Notes under the pieces: model-generated | Seen by the model: the letters and a program-made list of their open reading frames with translations, nothing else | Databases searched by the model: none | What the model was told of the DNA's origin: nothing | DNA from: an uncultured Bacteroidota bacterium | GTDB taxonomy: Bacteria > Bacteroidota > Bacteroidia > Flavobacteriales > Flavobacteriaceae | NCBI GenBank assembly: GCA_902515565.1 | Contig: CABXVR010000002.1 | Span: forward strand, 39,278-103,277 | Reading direction: 5' to 3' | DNA: 64,000 bases | Position numbers and translations under genes: made by a program | In this document: one piece after another, positions 26,525-35,814 of the stretch | Layout of the letters: each line of letters begins with the position of its first letter | Numbering within the stretch: position 1 is the first letter of the stretch

Positions 26525-29080
26525 TTGAAAATAGATTTTAAAAAAATTACCTACATATTTATACTTTCTTCATTATCAGTATTCTCTCAACTAGCTGAAA
26601 AAAAACAATCTTACATTATTGGTGACGTTAGCGTTTCTGGAAATACTACATTTAGTCCTCAAACTATAGTAACTTACTCAGGTTTAGGTAAAGGCGAGAA
26701 AGTGACTTTGCCAGGAGAAAAAATTAGTAATGCCATAAAAAAACTATGGGGATCAAACTTATTTAGCTCAATAGAAATATACGAAACTAAAAAAAGTAAT
26801 GATACTGTATTTCTTGAAATTTCTCTAGTTGATTTGCCTGAGCTTACCAAGCTTATTATAACAGGTATTAAAAAGAATAAAACCGAGGATATTATTAGAG
26901 AAAATAAGCTTCAAAATGGAGTCAAAGTAACTGAAAATTTAATAACGACTACAAAGAATTATTTAGAAAATTCATACAGAAAAAAAGGTTTTTTAAAAGC
27001 TAAGGTAACTATCAAAACTGAAGCAGTAATTGATAGTACTACTAAAGCAAAAGTAAATATGTTTTTGGATATCAACAAAGGCAGCAAAGTTAAATTGGAG
27101 GATATCTCATTTATCGGAAATGAAAAAATTAAATCTAAGACATTGTTAAAAGCAATGAAAAATACAAAGAAAAAAAATGTATTTAGAGTTTTAAAAAGAT
27201 CCAAATTCATTAAAGATGATTTTAAGGAAGATTTAGTTGGTGTTGTAGATAAATATAAAGAAAATGGATATCGAGACGCAAGAATTCTTATAGATACACT
27301 TGTGTATGACAAGGAAACTAACATGGCTAATATTTCCATAAAATTAGAGGAAGGTGAGAAATATTCGTTTGGTGAGATTAATTATTTAGGAAACACTGTC
27401 TATTCAGATGCTCAACTTAATCAAATTTTAAAGATTAATGAAGGAGATACGTACAATGGAGTTGAACTTGAAAAAAGAATAGCTGATAGTTCTGACCCTG
27501 ATGCTAATGACTTATCAAATTTATATCAAAATAATGGATATTTATTTTCGTCCGTAACCCCTGTTGAAGTTAGTGCTGACGGTAATGTTATCGATTTAGA
27601 AATAAGAATTAACGAGGGTAAACCTGCATATTTTAATAATATTTCAGTTGTTGGTAACGAAAAAACAAATGACCATGTGATTTATAGAGAAATAAGAACA
27701 CGACCAGGTCAATTGTATAGCAAGGCTAATGTTATGAGAACCTTACGTGAGTTAGGGCAATTAGGTTATTTTGATGCACAACAAATTTCTCCCGATTTTA
27801 AAAATGTCAACCCTGGAAACGGGACATTAGACATGGAATATTCAGTGGTAGAGAGTGGCTCAAGTCAAATAGAATTACAAGGTGGATATGGAGGTGGAGG
27901 ATTTATAGGAACTTTAGGCTTATCTTTTAATAATTTTGCAATTAAAGATATCTTCAACAAAAAAGCATATAAACCTGTTCCAATGGGAGATGGTCAAAAG
28001 TTAGCTCTTAGATTACAATCAAGTAGATTCTACACAATGAACAGCTTCTCGTTTACTGAGCCATGGCTAGGAGGTAAAAAACCTGTTCAATTTTCAACCC
28101 AATTATCTCAAACAAAGCAGTTTCTTTACAACCCTGTAACTAGAAATGCTGACAAAACAAGATCATTTAATATTAGTGGTATTTCAGTCGGTCTTGCAAA
28201 AAGATTATCAGTTCCAGATGACTACTTTACCCTATCACAAGCTATAAGCTTTCAATATTATGATTTGAATAATTATAACACAGGTCTATTTACTTTTGGA
28301 AACGGATCTTCAAATAATTTAGCCTACACACTTGGATTAAGCAGAAACAATACTTACACAGATCCAATTTATCCAACTGGTGGTTCAAATTTCAGTTTTT
28401 CTGCAAAATTTACATTCCCATATTCTTCCGTAAATAATGTTGATTACTCAGCCTTAAATACAGAAAGACAAGACTTAGTCGACCAATTGTCAACCGATCC
28501 ATCTAACACTTCTGCATCTGATAGAATAGCAGAAATTGATCAAGAAAAATTTCGATGGTTAGAATATTATAAGTTCAAGTTTAAAGGTGAGTGGTACACA
28601 GCACTTACAAAGAAATTAGTTTTAAAACCTACATTTGAATTTGGATTTTTAGGAGCTTACAATAATGACAGAGGTATTGTCCCATTTGAAAGATTTTTTC
28701 TTGGTGGTGACGGATTAGGAACTTATAGTTTAGACGGAAGAGAAACAATCGCGCTAAGAGGTTATCCAAATCAGTCTTTATCATCGCAAGACGGAGGATC
28801 AATATATAACAAGTATTCACTAGAGCTAAGATATCCAATCAGCTTAGGTCAACAAGCTAAAGTATATGCCTTGGCATTTATGGAAGGTGGATACTCATTT
28901 AACGATTTTAAAGACTATAATCCATTTGAATTAAAAAGATCAGCTGGTTTAGGCGTTAGATTGTTTATGCCTCAATTTGGTTTACTAGGTATTGACTTTG
29001 GGCATGGATTTGATCCACTTGAGGGTGAAACAGGTAAACATGGTTGGGAAACACACTTTATCATTGGACAAAATTTCTAA
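26525..29080 (+). CDS. bamA: outer-membrane protein assembly factor BamA
   Basis: Core of the machinery inserting beta-barrels into the outer membrane. No ATG is suitably placed. TTG at 26525, just after the uppS stop, gives a clean signal peptide MKIDFKKITYIFILSSLSVF then SQ; GTG 26498 or TTG 26486 inside uppS are alternatives adding 9 or 13 residues. Five POTRA repeats follow (start points near VSGNTTF, LIITGIKKN, ISFIGNEK, INYLGNT and ISVVGNE), then a barrel of about 430 residues with the FFLGGDGLGTYSLDGRE and LRGYPN segment and terminal aromatic strand. Two OmpH/Skp chaperone genes come next, matching the common BamA-Skp linkage. Confidence 0.95.
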   Translation: MKIDFKKITYIFILSSLSVFSQLAEKKQSYIIGDVSVSGNTTFSPQTIVTYSGLGKGEKVTLPGEKISNAIKKLWGSNLFSSIEIYETKKSNDTVFLEISLVDLPELTKLIITGIKKNKTEDIIRENKLQNGVKVTENLITTTKNYLENSYRKKGFLKAKVTIKTEAVIDSTTKAKVNMFLDINKGSKVKLEDISFIGNEKIKSKTLLKAMKNTKKKNVFRVLKRSKFIKDDFKEDLVGVVDKYKENGYRDARILIDTLVYDKETNMANISIKLEEGEKYSFGEINYLGNTVYSDAQLNQILKINEGDTYNGVELEKRIADSSDPDANDLSNLYQNNGYLFSSVTPVEVSADGNVIDLEIRINEGKPAYFNNISVVGNEKTNDHVIYREIRTRPGQLYSKANVMRTLRELGQLGYFDAQQISPDFKNVNPGNGTLDMEYSVVESGSSQIELQGGYGGGGFIGTLGLSFNNFAIKDIFNKKAYKPVPMGDGQKLALRLQSSRFYTMNSFSFTEPWLGGKKPVQFSTQLSQTKQFLYNPVTRNADKTRSFNISGISVGLAKRLSVPDDYFTLSQAISFQYYDLNNYNTGLFTFGNGSSNNLAYTLGLSRNNTYTDPIYPTGGSNFSFSAKFTFPYSSVNNVDYSALNTERQDLVDQLSTDPSNTSASDRIAEIDQEKFRWLEYYKFKFKGEWYTALTKKLVLKPTFEFGFLGAYNNDRGIVPFERFFLGGDGLGTYSLDGRETIALRGYPNQSLSSQDGGSIYNKYSLELRYPISLGQQAKVYALAFMEGGYSFNDFKDYNPFELKRSAGLGVRLFMPQFGLLGIDFGHGFDPLEGETGKHGWETHFIIGQNF

Positions 29081-29130
29081 ATGCATACTATAAATATAAA
29101 TTAGGCGTTTATACATAAAACTCAACCATT

Positions 29131-30276
29131 ATTAAAGATTTAAAGAACATATTATTTTTTTGTATTCTTACCTGCAGTATGGTTGCCTTAGCTCAAAAAG
29201 GAGTTAGAATAGGATATATTGACACTGACTACATATTAGAAAACGTTCCCGAATATCAAGAGATAAACCAGCAACTTAACTCAAATGTGGAACAATGGAG
29301 AAAAGAAATAGAAAATAGAGAAAAAGAAATTAAAAATAAACGAGAACTACTGAACAAAGAAAGAATATTACTTACAGTTGAGTTAATTCAAGAAAGGGAA
29401 GAAGATTTAAAAATAGAAGAAGAAGAAGTTTATGAGTACAAGCAAAATAGGTTTGGCCCAAATGGTGATTTTATATTACAAAAAAAGCAATTAATTCAGC
29501 CAATACAGGATCAAATATTCTTAGCTATCCAAGAGATCGCAAAAACAAAAAAATATGACTTTATTTTTGATAAATCTGCGGATATAGTTATGCTATATTC
29601 AGATAAAAGATATGACATTAGCGAACAAATTCTTCGTACAATACTTCGATCAAACAATCAAAAACAAGTAGAATCTAGAAGGGAAAAAAAGAAACTTGAA
29701 AAAGAATCAATAGTTTCTAAATCAGATATTGAGGATCCTAGAAAAGCTGAGCTTGAAAATAAAAAAAGGGTTGCAGAGGAAAGAAGAAACAAAATATTAG
29801 AGGATAAGAAAACTAAAAAAGCTGAGGCAGAGGAGAAAAGAAGAATAATAATTGAGGAGAGAGAAGCCAAAAAGAATGAGGCAGAACAAAAAATAAATAA
29901 ACTCATTGAAGATAGAGAAGCCCAAAAGAAGGAAGCCTTAGAAAATAAAAAAAGAATTCTTGACGAAAGAAAAAAGAAAAGACAAGAAGTTGAAGACAAA
30001 AGAAAAAAATCTTTAGAAGATAAAAAAGAAATTGAAATGGCAAATTCTTCAAGCCCAACTGCTAGAGAAAAACTATTATTGGAGAGAAAGAAAAAGAAAG
30101 AAGAGAACTTAAAAACTAATGCTCCAAAAAAAATAGAAAAAAACGAAGATTCAAACCCCACAATTGAGGAGCGAAAAAAATTACTAGAAGAAAAGAAGAA
30201 AAAAATACTTGAGGCTAGAAAAGCTAAATTAGATGCTAAAAAGATCTCAAAAGATAGTACCTTTACAAATAATTAA
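29131..30276 (+). CDS. OmpH/Skp-like chaperone with long charged C-terminal helix
   Basis: Periplasmic chaperone of the Skp family expected to help outer-membrane proteins reach BamA. The first ATG (29179) would cut the signal peptide in half; in-frame ATT at 29131 (or 29128) gives KDLKNILFFCILTCSMVALA followed by Q, a proper Sec signal. The Skp domain (VRIGYIDTDYIL to about the KKYDFIFDKSADIVMLY strand) is followed by roughly 200 residues made almost only of Lys, Glu, Arg and Ala in repeating blocks of 17-19 residues such as EEREAKKNEAEQ and EDREAQKKEALEN, probably one long ER/K helix. It is followed 22 bp later by a second, ordinary ompH gene. Confidence 0.87.
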   Translation: MKDLKNILFFCILTCSMVALAQKGVRIGYIDTDYILENVPEYQEINQQLNSNVEQWRKEIENREKEIKNKRELLNKERILLTVELIQEREEDLKIEEEEVYEYKQNRFGPNGDFILQKKQLIQPIQDQIFLAIQEIAKTKKYDFIFDKSADIVMLYSDKRYDISEQILRTILRSNNQKQVESRREKKKLEKESIVSKSDIEDPRKAELENKKRVAEERRNKILEDKKTKKAEAEEKRRIIIEEREAKKNEAEQKINKLIEDREAQKKEALENKKRILDERKKKRQEVEDKRKKSLEDKKEIEMANSSSPTAREKLLLERKKKKEENLKTNAPKKIEKNEDSNPTIEERKKLLEEKKKKILEARKAKLDAKKISKDSTFTNN

Positions 30277-30298
30277 TATTAAACGATAAAATTGTATC

Positions 30299-30808
30299 AT
30301 GAAAAAAATTAATAAAATAATTCTTACTGCTATAATTGCCTTAAGTTCACTTAGTTTCACATTTGCTCAAAGTAAAGTAGCACACATTAACACTCAAGAA
30401 TTAGTCGCTTCAATGCCAGAAATGAATACAGCTAAGGCGGAGTTAGAAAAATTAGCAAAAACTTACGAGACTGACATTCAAACGATGGCTGCTGAACTTC
30501 AAAGTAAAGTAAAACAATACGATACTGAGGCTCCAAATCAAACAGATGAAGAAAACCAAAAAAGACTACAAGAAGTTCAAGGGATGGAGCAAAGTATAAG
30601 ACAATATCAACAACAAGCTCAATCTGATTTACAAAAAAAAGAGTTTGATTTATTAAAACCTATTTCAGAAAAAGCACAAGCTGCTATTATCAAAGTTGCA
30701 AATGCTCAAGGATTTGATTATGTATTAGATTCTACTCAAGGTCAAGGAGTAATCTTAGCAAATGGTAAAGATTTAATGAGTGATGTAAAAAGTGAATTAG
30801 GATTCTAA
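30299..30808 (+). CDS. OmpH/Skp-family periplasmic chaperone
   Basis: Second Skp-type protein, 169 residues, with signal peptide MKKINKIILTAIIALSSLSF ending at FAQ. The mature part starts with the SKVAHINTQELVASMPEM strand and helix, has a Gln-rich coiled-coil arm (about 50-115) and ends with the DYVLDSTQGQGVILA strands of the trimer body. It is the ordinary-length relative of the upstream extended protein and the last gene before a strong terminator. The pair uppS-bamA-ompH-ompH forms an envelope-assembly operon. Confidence 0.92.
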   Translation: MKKINKIILTAIIALSSLSFTFAQSKVAHINTQELVASMPEMNTAKAELEKLAKTYETDIQTMAAELQSKVKQYDTEAPNQTDEENQKRLQEVQGMEQSIRQYQQQAQSDLQKKEFDLLKPISEKAQAAIIKVANAQGFDYVLDSTQGQGVILANGKDLMSDVKSELGF

Positions 30809-30841
30809 TATTTATAACATCAAATAATAATTTTTAAAAAA

Positions 30842-30867
30842 AGCTATCTTAATTAGATAGCTTTTTT
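30842..30867 (+). terminator. intrinsic terminator of the bamA-ompH operon
   Basis: Perfect 8-bp stem AGCTATCT/AGATAGCT with loop TAATT, preceded by an A-run and followed by six T. It lies 34 bp after the second ompH stop and 12 bp before murI, so murI must have its own promoter or depend on read-through. Confidence 0.85.
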
Positions 30868-30878
30868 ATTTTTACAAT

Positions 30879-31658
30879 ATGGCTAATAATTTTCCTATAG
30901 GCTTATTTGACTCAGGTATTGGAGGTCTTTCTATTTATAATGAAATAAAAAATTCAATACCTAATGAGAGTACAATTTATATTGCTGACAATATGAATGC
31001 CCCTTATGGAAAAAAAACTGAAACTGAAATCATACAGCTAAGTATTAAAAATACTCAAAAGTTAGTTGATTTAGGCTGTAAACTAATCGTGGTAGCTTGT
31101 AATACTGCAACAACAAATGCTATAGAAGTTCTGAGAAAAAAGTTTAATATTCCAATTGTTGGGATTGAACCCGCGATTAAACCAGCTATGCTGGAAACGA
31201 AAAGTAATAATATTGGGGTTTTAGCTACAGAAAAAACTTTATCCAGCAATTTATTTCTAAAGACCAGTGATAGGTTTTCTATGGGGGTTAATATTCATGA
31301 ACAAATTGGATTCGATCTAGTTAGAATTATCGAAGAAAATGGAATAAATGAAGAACTATTAAATCCTAAATTAAAAGAATATATTGAGCCTATGTTAGAA
31401 AAAAATATAGATCATTTAGTTCTTGGCTGCACACATTATTATTATTTAATCTATCTCTTAAAAAAAATTCTTCCCAATGGAGTAAAAATATTGGACTCCT
31501 CTAAAGCTGTAACTAAAAGAGTCGAACACTTATTAAAACATTATAATATTTGCTCGAATGAATCAAAAGTTAGGAACGTATTTTTGTGTACTGGCAATGA
31601 TCAAGTAATCAAAAAGTTTCTAACTACTAGTAATAAAATTAGTAAGATTACAATTTAA
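30879..31658 (+). CDS. murI: glutamate racemase
   Basis: Makes D-glutamate for peptidoglycan. The two catalytic cysteines are Cys74 in VVACNTATT and Cys184 in VLGCTHYYYL; the opening PIGLFDSGIGGLSI is the substrate-binding loop. The 259-residue length is normal. It begins right after a terminator and overlaps the last 4 bases of the convergent PorP/SprF gene. Confidence 0.96.
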   Translation: MANNFPIGLFDSGIGGLSIYNEIKNSIPNESTIYIADNMNAPYGKKTETEIIQLSIKNTQKLVDLGCKLIVVACNTATTNAIEVLRKKFNIPIVGIEPAIKPAMLETKSNNIGVLATEKTLSSNLFLKTSDRFSMGVNIHEQIGFDLVRIIEENGINEELLNPKLKEYIEPMLEKNIDHLVLGCTHYYYLIYLLKKILPNGVKILDSSKAVTKRVEHLLKHYNICSNESKVRNVFLCTGNDQVIKKFLTTSNKISKITI

Positions 31659-32671
31659 TTTATTCCCGGGCAGTTACAATCATACTTTTGCTTTTTACAG
31701 CCTAGATTGATTCCAAGAGTAATCTGATGATATCCTCCGTTATCAAATACGATAGAATTTGACTGATAAGAGTAAGTGTAAGCAAACACAAAATTCTCAA
31801 AATCTACACCAACAAGTGGAGTTATATATTGAAGCTTTTGACTTTTAACTTGATCATTTAATGCAAGATATTCAGCTCCCTCAAAACTTCTTCTGTACGA
31901 TAAACCACCCCAAACTTTACCAAATTCAGTTTCTCTATATACTTTAAAATTAAGATCAACAAAGGATTCCTTAGAAGATTCTTTGTAAGCATACATTATA
32001 GAAGGTTCATAGCTCCATGAGCTTCCAAATCCGCCAAAAACATTTCCTGTAGATAATAGATATGTTCTAGAATTATCATATGAATAAAGACCTAACTCAT
32101 TTGAATTTATGCCATCATTTTTTAAGAAATTCTTAAAAGTAGCATGTGCATAAAAATCTAAATAGTGATATGAGAATCCAAAATCTAGATTAAAGTCTGT
32201 AGAACTTTGTGTTATGCCAGATACTAAAGGGTCAAAGCCGTCAAATAAGAAAGAAGACTCATCAAGTTTATATTGCATCATACCAGCGCTAAGACCGAAA
32301 GATAACATATTAAGATCTAACCTATTTCTAGAAAAAAGCAGATGATGTGCATAGGTTAAATACGCACCAGTTTGTGAATGATAACCATTCTTATCATTAA
32401 ATACTATTGCACCTATACCGGATTTAGAATCACCAATACGTCCGTTATAACTAATTGTTTGTAAGTTAGGAGACTCACTTTGATCTAGCCATTGTTTTCT
32501 ACTAGTAATTCTAACTTTATTACAGTTAGCTACTCCTGCCATTGAGGGATGTAAAAGATAATAATTGTCGGTTAAATAATCAGAATATATAGGAAGTCCC
32601 TCTTGTGAGTTTATAAATTGACAACTAAATATAAAAAAAGCAGTACAAAGTAAGTGTTTTTTTAATCCCAT
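31655..32671 (-). CDS. PorP/SprF-family type IX secretion membrane protein
   Basis: Outer-membrane beta-barrel of the PorP/SprF family, linked to type IX secretion and gliding machinery; T9SS paralogues often serve as anchors for particular secreted adhesins. A signal peptide (MGLKKHLLCTAFFIFSCQF then INSQ) precedes the family opening, LPIYSDYLTDNYYLLHPSMAG with NCNKVRITSRKQW, followed by antiparallel strands to the end. The 338 residues fit. Neither a secreted partner nor other PorKLMN genes lie next to it, so it may be a stand-alone paralogue and not the core PorP. Confidence 0.88.
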   Translation of the reverse strand: MGLKKHLLCTAFFIFSCQFINSQEGLPIYSDYLTDNYYLLHPSMAGVANCNKVRITSRKQWLDQSESPNLQTISYNGRIGDSKSGIGAIVFNDKNGYHSQTGAYLTYAHHLLFSRNRLDLNMLSFGLSAGMMQYKLDESSFLFDGFDPLVSGITQSSTDFNLDFGFSYHYLDFYAHATFKNFLKNDGINSNELGLYSYDNSRTYLLSTGNVFGGFGSSWSYEPSIMYAYKESSKESFVDLNFKVYRETEFGKVWGGLSYRRSFEGAEYLALNDQVKSQKLQYITPLVGVDFENFVFAYTYSYQSNSIVFDNGGYHQITLGINLGCKKQKYDCNCPGIN

Positions 32672-32690
32672 ATCTAATAATTAATCTGTC

Positions 32691-32698
32691 CAAATATA
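32691..32698 (-). promoter_or_regulatory. -7 element upstream of the PorP/SprF gene
   Basis: TATATTTG on the minus strand, an exact TAnnTTTG box 20 bp before the ATG. No TTG is present at the expected -33 distance, so support is partial. Confidence 0.45.
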
Positions 32699-32755
32699 TA
32701 AATTTTTAATGGATTTATATGTTTCATCATTCTTTTATCTTCAATGAGGATTCAT

Positions 32756-32763
32756 TATTTTTG
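32756..32763 (+). promoter_or_regulatory. -7 element upstream of the NifU-like gene
   Basis: TATTTTTG, an exact TAnnTTTG box on the plus strand. It lies downstream of the ATG at 32744 and 13 bp before the ATG at 32777, which favours the second as the real start. No clear -33 element is seen and the leader would be very short. Confidence 0.35.
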
Positions 32764-32776
32764 TAAAAAAATTACA

Positions 32777-33679
32777 ATGAAAAAATATAAGGTTTCTATC
32801 AATGAGACAAGTAATAAGTTTATAGTAAAATTTGAAACAAATTTTTTCTTGACTAATCATCAGAATTACGAGTACAATAACATCGATGACGCTTCAAACT
32901 CTCCTTTAGCTCAACAATTATTTTACCTTCCATTTGTAAAAAAAATATATATATCGTCAAATTTCATCGCTATTGAAAGATTTAATATAGTAGAATGGAA
33001 AGATGTACAGCAAGAAGTTGCAGAACAAATAGAAAGCTATTTAAATGAAGGAAATATAGTGATAAAAGAAAATGAAAAGATTAAAAAGACTGCTGTAACT
33101 GTTTATGCAGAGAGCACTCCTAATCCTTCTGCAATGAAGTTTGTTTCAAATAAAAATCTGGTAAATTCACTATTTGAATTCACGTCTATTGATCAAACTG
33201 TTAAAAGCCCCCTAGCAAGAGGGTTATTTAATTTTGCCTATGTAAAAAGTGTTTTTATTGAAAAAAACTATATCTCAATTACTAAATATGAAATTGCTGT
33301 ATGGGATGAAATAACCATGGAGCTAAGAGAATTTATCCGTTCACACATTGAAGATGGCAAGCCTATAGTAGAGTTAGATTCTAATGATATTATCACACAT
33401 TCTGAAGAACAAAAAACAAAAGAATTTGATAAGTTAGATGATATTTCTAAGGAAATTATAAATATTTTGGAAGAATACGTAAAACCAGCTGTTGCTGCCG
33501 ACGGAGGAAATATTCAATTTAAATCTTACGATGCAAATAGTAAAAAAGTTTCCGTAATTCTTCAGGGAGCATGTAGTGGTTGTCCCTCTTCTACATTTAC
33601 ATTAAAAAATGGAATTGAAAACATGTTAAAAGAAATGTTAGCGGGTAAAGTTGAATGTGTAGAAGCAATAAATGGTTAA
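32777..33679 (+). CDS. NifU-like iron-sulfur scaffold with two N-terminal Nfu domains
   Basis: Fe-S cluster carrier. From the chosen ATG the protein (300 residues) begins MKKYKVSINETSNKFIVKFE, the usual opening in this class; an ATG 33 bases earlier would add an unlikely extension. Two Nfu N-terminal modules run in tandem, about 1-95 (diverged) and 105-200 (AESTPNPSAMKFV to the SPLARGLFNF block), followed by the NifU C-terminal domain with VAADGGNIQF and the cluster-binding CSGC pair. It is monocistronic or leads into the DUF255 gene 39 bp downstream. Confidence 0.92.
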   Translation: MKKYKVSINETSNKFIVKFETNFFLTNHQNYEYNNIDDASNSPLAQQLFYLPFVKKIYISSNFIAIERFNIVEWKDVQQEVAEQIESYLNEGNIVIKENEKIKKTAVTVYAESTPNPSAMKFVSNKNLVNSLFEFTSIDQTVKSPLARGLFNFAYVKSVFIEKNYISITKYEIAVWDEITMELREFIRSHIEDGKPIVELDSNDIITHSEEQKTKEFDKLDDISKEIINILEEYVKPAVAADGGNIQFKSYDANSKKVSVILQGACSGCPSSTFTLKNGIENMLKEMLAGKVECVEAING

Positions 33680-33717
33680 ACCAATAACTTGAATTAAGTT
33701 TTGTACTTTTAAATAAA

Positions 33718-35814
33718 ATGAAAATAAAATTATTTTACTTCTTATCTCTGTTATTAATTATAACCGCTTGTGAAAACAAAGAATCTAAAGAAATGAGCAA
33801 CAATTTAATTAATGAAACAAGTCCATATTTACTACAACATGCATACAACCCTGTTGATTGGAATCCTTGGGATTCAAAATATTTGGACCTTGCTAAAAAA
33901 GAAAATAAACTCGTCATAATTAGTGTTGGGTATTCATCATGCCATTGGTGCCATGTGATGGAGAGAGAGAGTTTTGAAGATACTATAGCTGCAAAATTAA
34001 TGAATGAAAAATATATTTCTATTAAGGTTGACCGCGAGGAAAGACCTGATGTCGATAATGTTTATATGAATGCAGTACAGCTTATGACTGGCAGTGGAGG
34101 GTGGCCATTAAATGTAGTAACTCTTCCAGATGGAAGACCAATTTGGGGAGGTACATACTTCACAAAAGATCAATGGATTAATGCACTTGAACAGATTTCT
34201 AAACTTTATAATGATGATCCTGAGAGACTAATTAGTTATGCAGACCAATTAGAAGAAGGAGTAAAATCTTTAGACGTAATAAGTTTAAATGAGGCAGTTC
34301 CTGATTTTAATTTAAATATGATGCAAGATTATCTAAAGACTTGGTCTACAAAGTTTGATATGGAATATGGTGGTTCTGAGGGGATGCCAAAATTTATGAT
34401 GCCTAACAACTTACACTTTTTATTGAAATATTCTTATCAAACAAAAAATAAGGAAATCCAAAAATTTGTTGAACTATCGTTAGAAATGATGGCATTTGGA
34501 GGTATCTATGATCAAATTGGAGGAGGATTCTCTAGATATTCAGTAGATAATAAATGGCATGTACCGCATTTTGAAAAGATGTTATATGATAACGCACAAT
34601 TAATAAGTTTATATTCAGATGCTTATAAATTGACTAAAAATAGCTTATATAAAAATGTAGTTTATGAAACTATTAGCTTTCTAAATTCAGAATTAAAAGA
34701 CAACAGTGGTGGTTATTATTCATCTTTAGATGCGGACAGTAAAACAGAAACAAATGTTTTAGAAGAAGGAGCCTTTTATGTTTGGACAAAAGAAGAGTTA
34801 AAAAAAGTTTTAAAAGAGAAATTTACGTTGTTTTCTGATTATTATAACATAAATGAATACGGATACTGGGAAGATGATAAGTATGTCCTTATAAGAAATA
34901 AAAAACATGTAGACATTTCTGCTAAATATAATATTTCTGAAGATGAATTAATGCAATTAATTCAAAGCTGTAAATCAGAATTAATTAAAATTAGAAACAA
35001 AAGAATCAAGCCTAGGCTTGATGATAAAATTTTGTCCTCTTGGAATGGTCTAATGATTAAGGGATTTGCAGATTCATACAAAGCTTTTAATGAACCTGAT
35101 TTTTTAGATGCAGCTGTTAAAAATGGAGAGTTTATTGTGAAAAATTTGTTACAAAAAGATGGGCAACTATTGCGTAATTATAAAAATAATAAAGGTTACA
35201 TTAATGGTTATTTAGAAGATTATTCAGCAGTTATAAGTGGATTTATTGCTTTACACGAAATCACCCTTGACGACAAGTGGTTGAAATACTCAAAAAAAAT
35301 TACCGATTATGTTTACAATCATTTTTACAATGAAGAGACTAAAATGTTTTATTTTACATCTGATTTAGATGAAAAACTTTTATCAAGGACTGTAAATTTT
35401 AGAGATAATGTCATTCCTTCAAGCAATTCTATGATGGCTAATAATTTATTTTTACTCTCTCACTACTTTGATAATGAATATTATTTGGAGACAGCTAAAT
35501 CAATGTTGAATAATATCTCTCCTGAATTTGATTCATATCCTGACGGGTTCTCCAACTGGTTAGATTTAATGCTTAAATTAAGTGATTCATTTTATGAAGT
35601 AGCAATAGTTGGTGAAAATGCCTTGATTAAAGCAACAGAAATTAATAAAAACTTTAAGCCTAACAAATTAATTATAGGCAGTTTAAATGAAAGTGATTTA
35701 CCTCTTTTAAAAAATAGATATATTGATGGAGATACATATATATATGTTTGTGTGAAAAAAGCCTGTAGACTGCCTGTAAAAACAACTCAAGAAGCTTTAG
35801 GATTTATTAATTAG
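33718..35814 (+). CDS. DUF255/YyaL thioredoxin-like lipoprotein
   Basis: Large protein of the YyaL/SPATA20 type. A lipoprotein signal peptide ends at LLIITAC (Cys18 is the likely lipidation site). The mature N-terminus has the DUF255 thioredoxin-like domain: NPVDWNPW and the redox-like SSCHWCHVM, then a GGWPLNV cis-Pro region. The remainder (about 200-698) is an alpha/alpha barrel similar to glycoside-hydrolase-type toroids. Relatives are usually cytoplasmic, so the lipoprotein signal suggests an envelope location. Function is not established in the family. Its last 8 bases overlap the convergent tsaB gene. Confidence 0.88.
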   Translation: MKIKLFYFLSLLLIITACENKESKEMSNNLINETSPYLLQHAYNPVDWNPWDSKYLDLAKKENKLVIISVGYSSCHWCHVMERESFEDTIAAKLMNEKYISIKVDREERPDVDNVYMNAVQLMTGSGGWPLNVVTLPDGRPIWGGTYFTKDQWINALEQISKLYNDDPERLISYADQLEEGVKSLDVISLNEAVPDFNLNMMQDYLKTWSTKFDMEYGGSEGMPKFMMPNNLHFLLKYSYQTKNKEIQKFVELSLEMMAFGGIYDQIGGGFSRYSVDNKWHVPHFEKMLYDNAQLISLYSDAYKLTKNSLYKNVVYETISFLNSELKDNSGGYYSSLDADSKTETNVLEEGAFYVWTKEELKKVLKEKFTLFSDYYNINEYGYWEDDKYVLIRNKKHVDISAKYNISEDELMQLIQSCKSELIKIRNKRIKPRLDDKILSSWNGLMIKGFADSYKAFNEPDFLDAAVKNGEFIVKNLLQKDGQLLRNYKNNKGYINGYLEDYSAVISGFIALHEITLDDKWLKYSKKITDYVYNHFYNEETKMFYFTSDLDEKLLSRTVNFRDNVIPSSNSMMANNLFLLSHYFDNEYYLETAKSMLNNISPEFDSYPDGFSNWLDLMLKLSDSFYEVAIVGENALIKATEINKNFKPNKLIIGSLNESDLPLLKNRYIDGDTYIYVCVKKACRLPVKTTQEALGFIN

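Noticed and set aside
26959..27339. 126-residue minus-strand ORF inside bamA
   Set aside because: Antisense shadow within the POTRA region, no start context or family resemblance.
29658..30161. Long minus-strand ORF rich in Ser and Phe opposite the charged ompH gene
   Set aside because: It is the antisense shadow of Lys/Glu-rich codons; the plus frame has signal peptide, Skp domain and neighbours that explain the DNA.
32744..32776. Upstream ATG for the NifU-like gene
   Set aside because: The added MRIHYFCKKIT is not part of the family N-terminus, and a -7 promoter box lies between the two ATGs.
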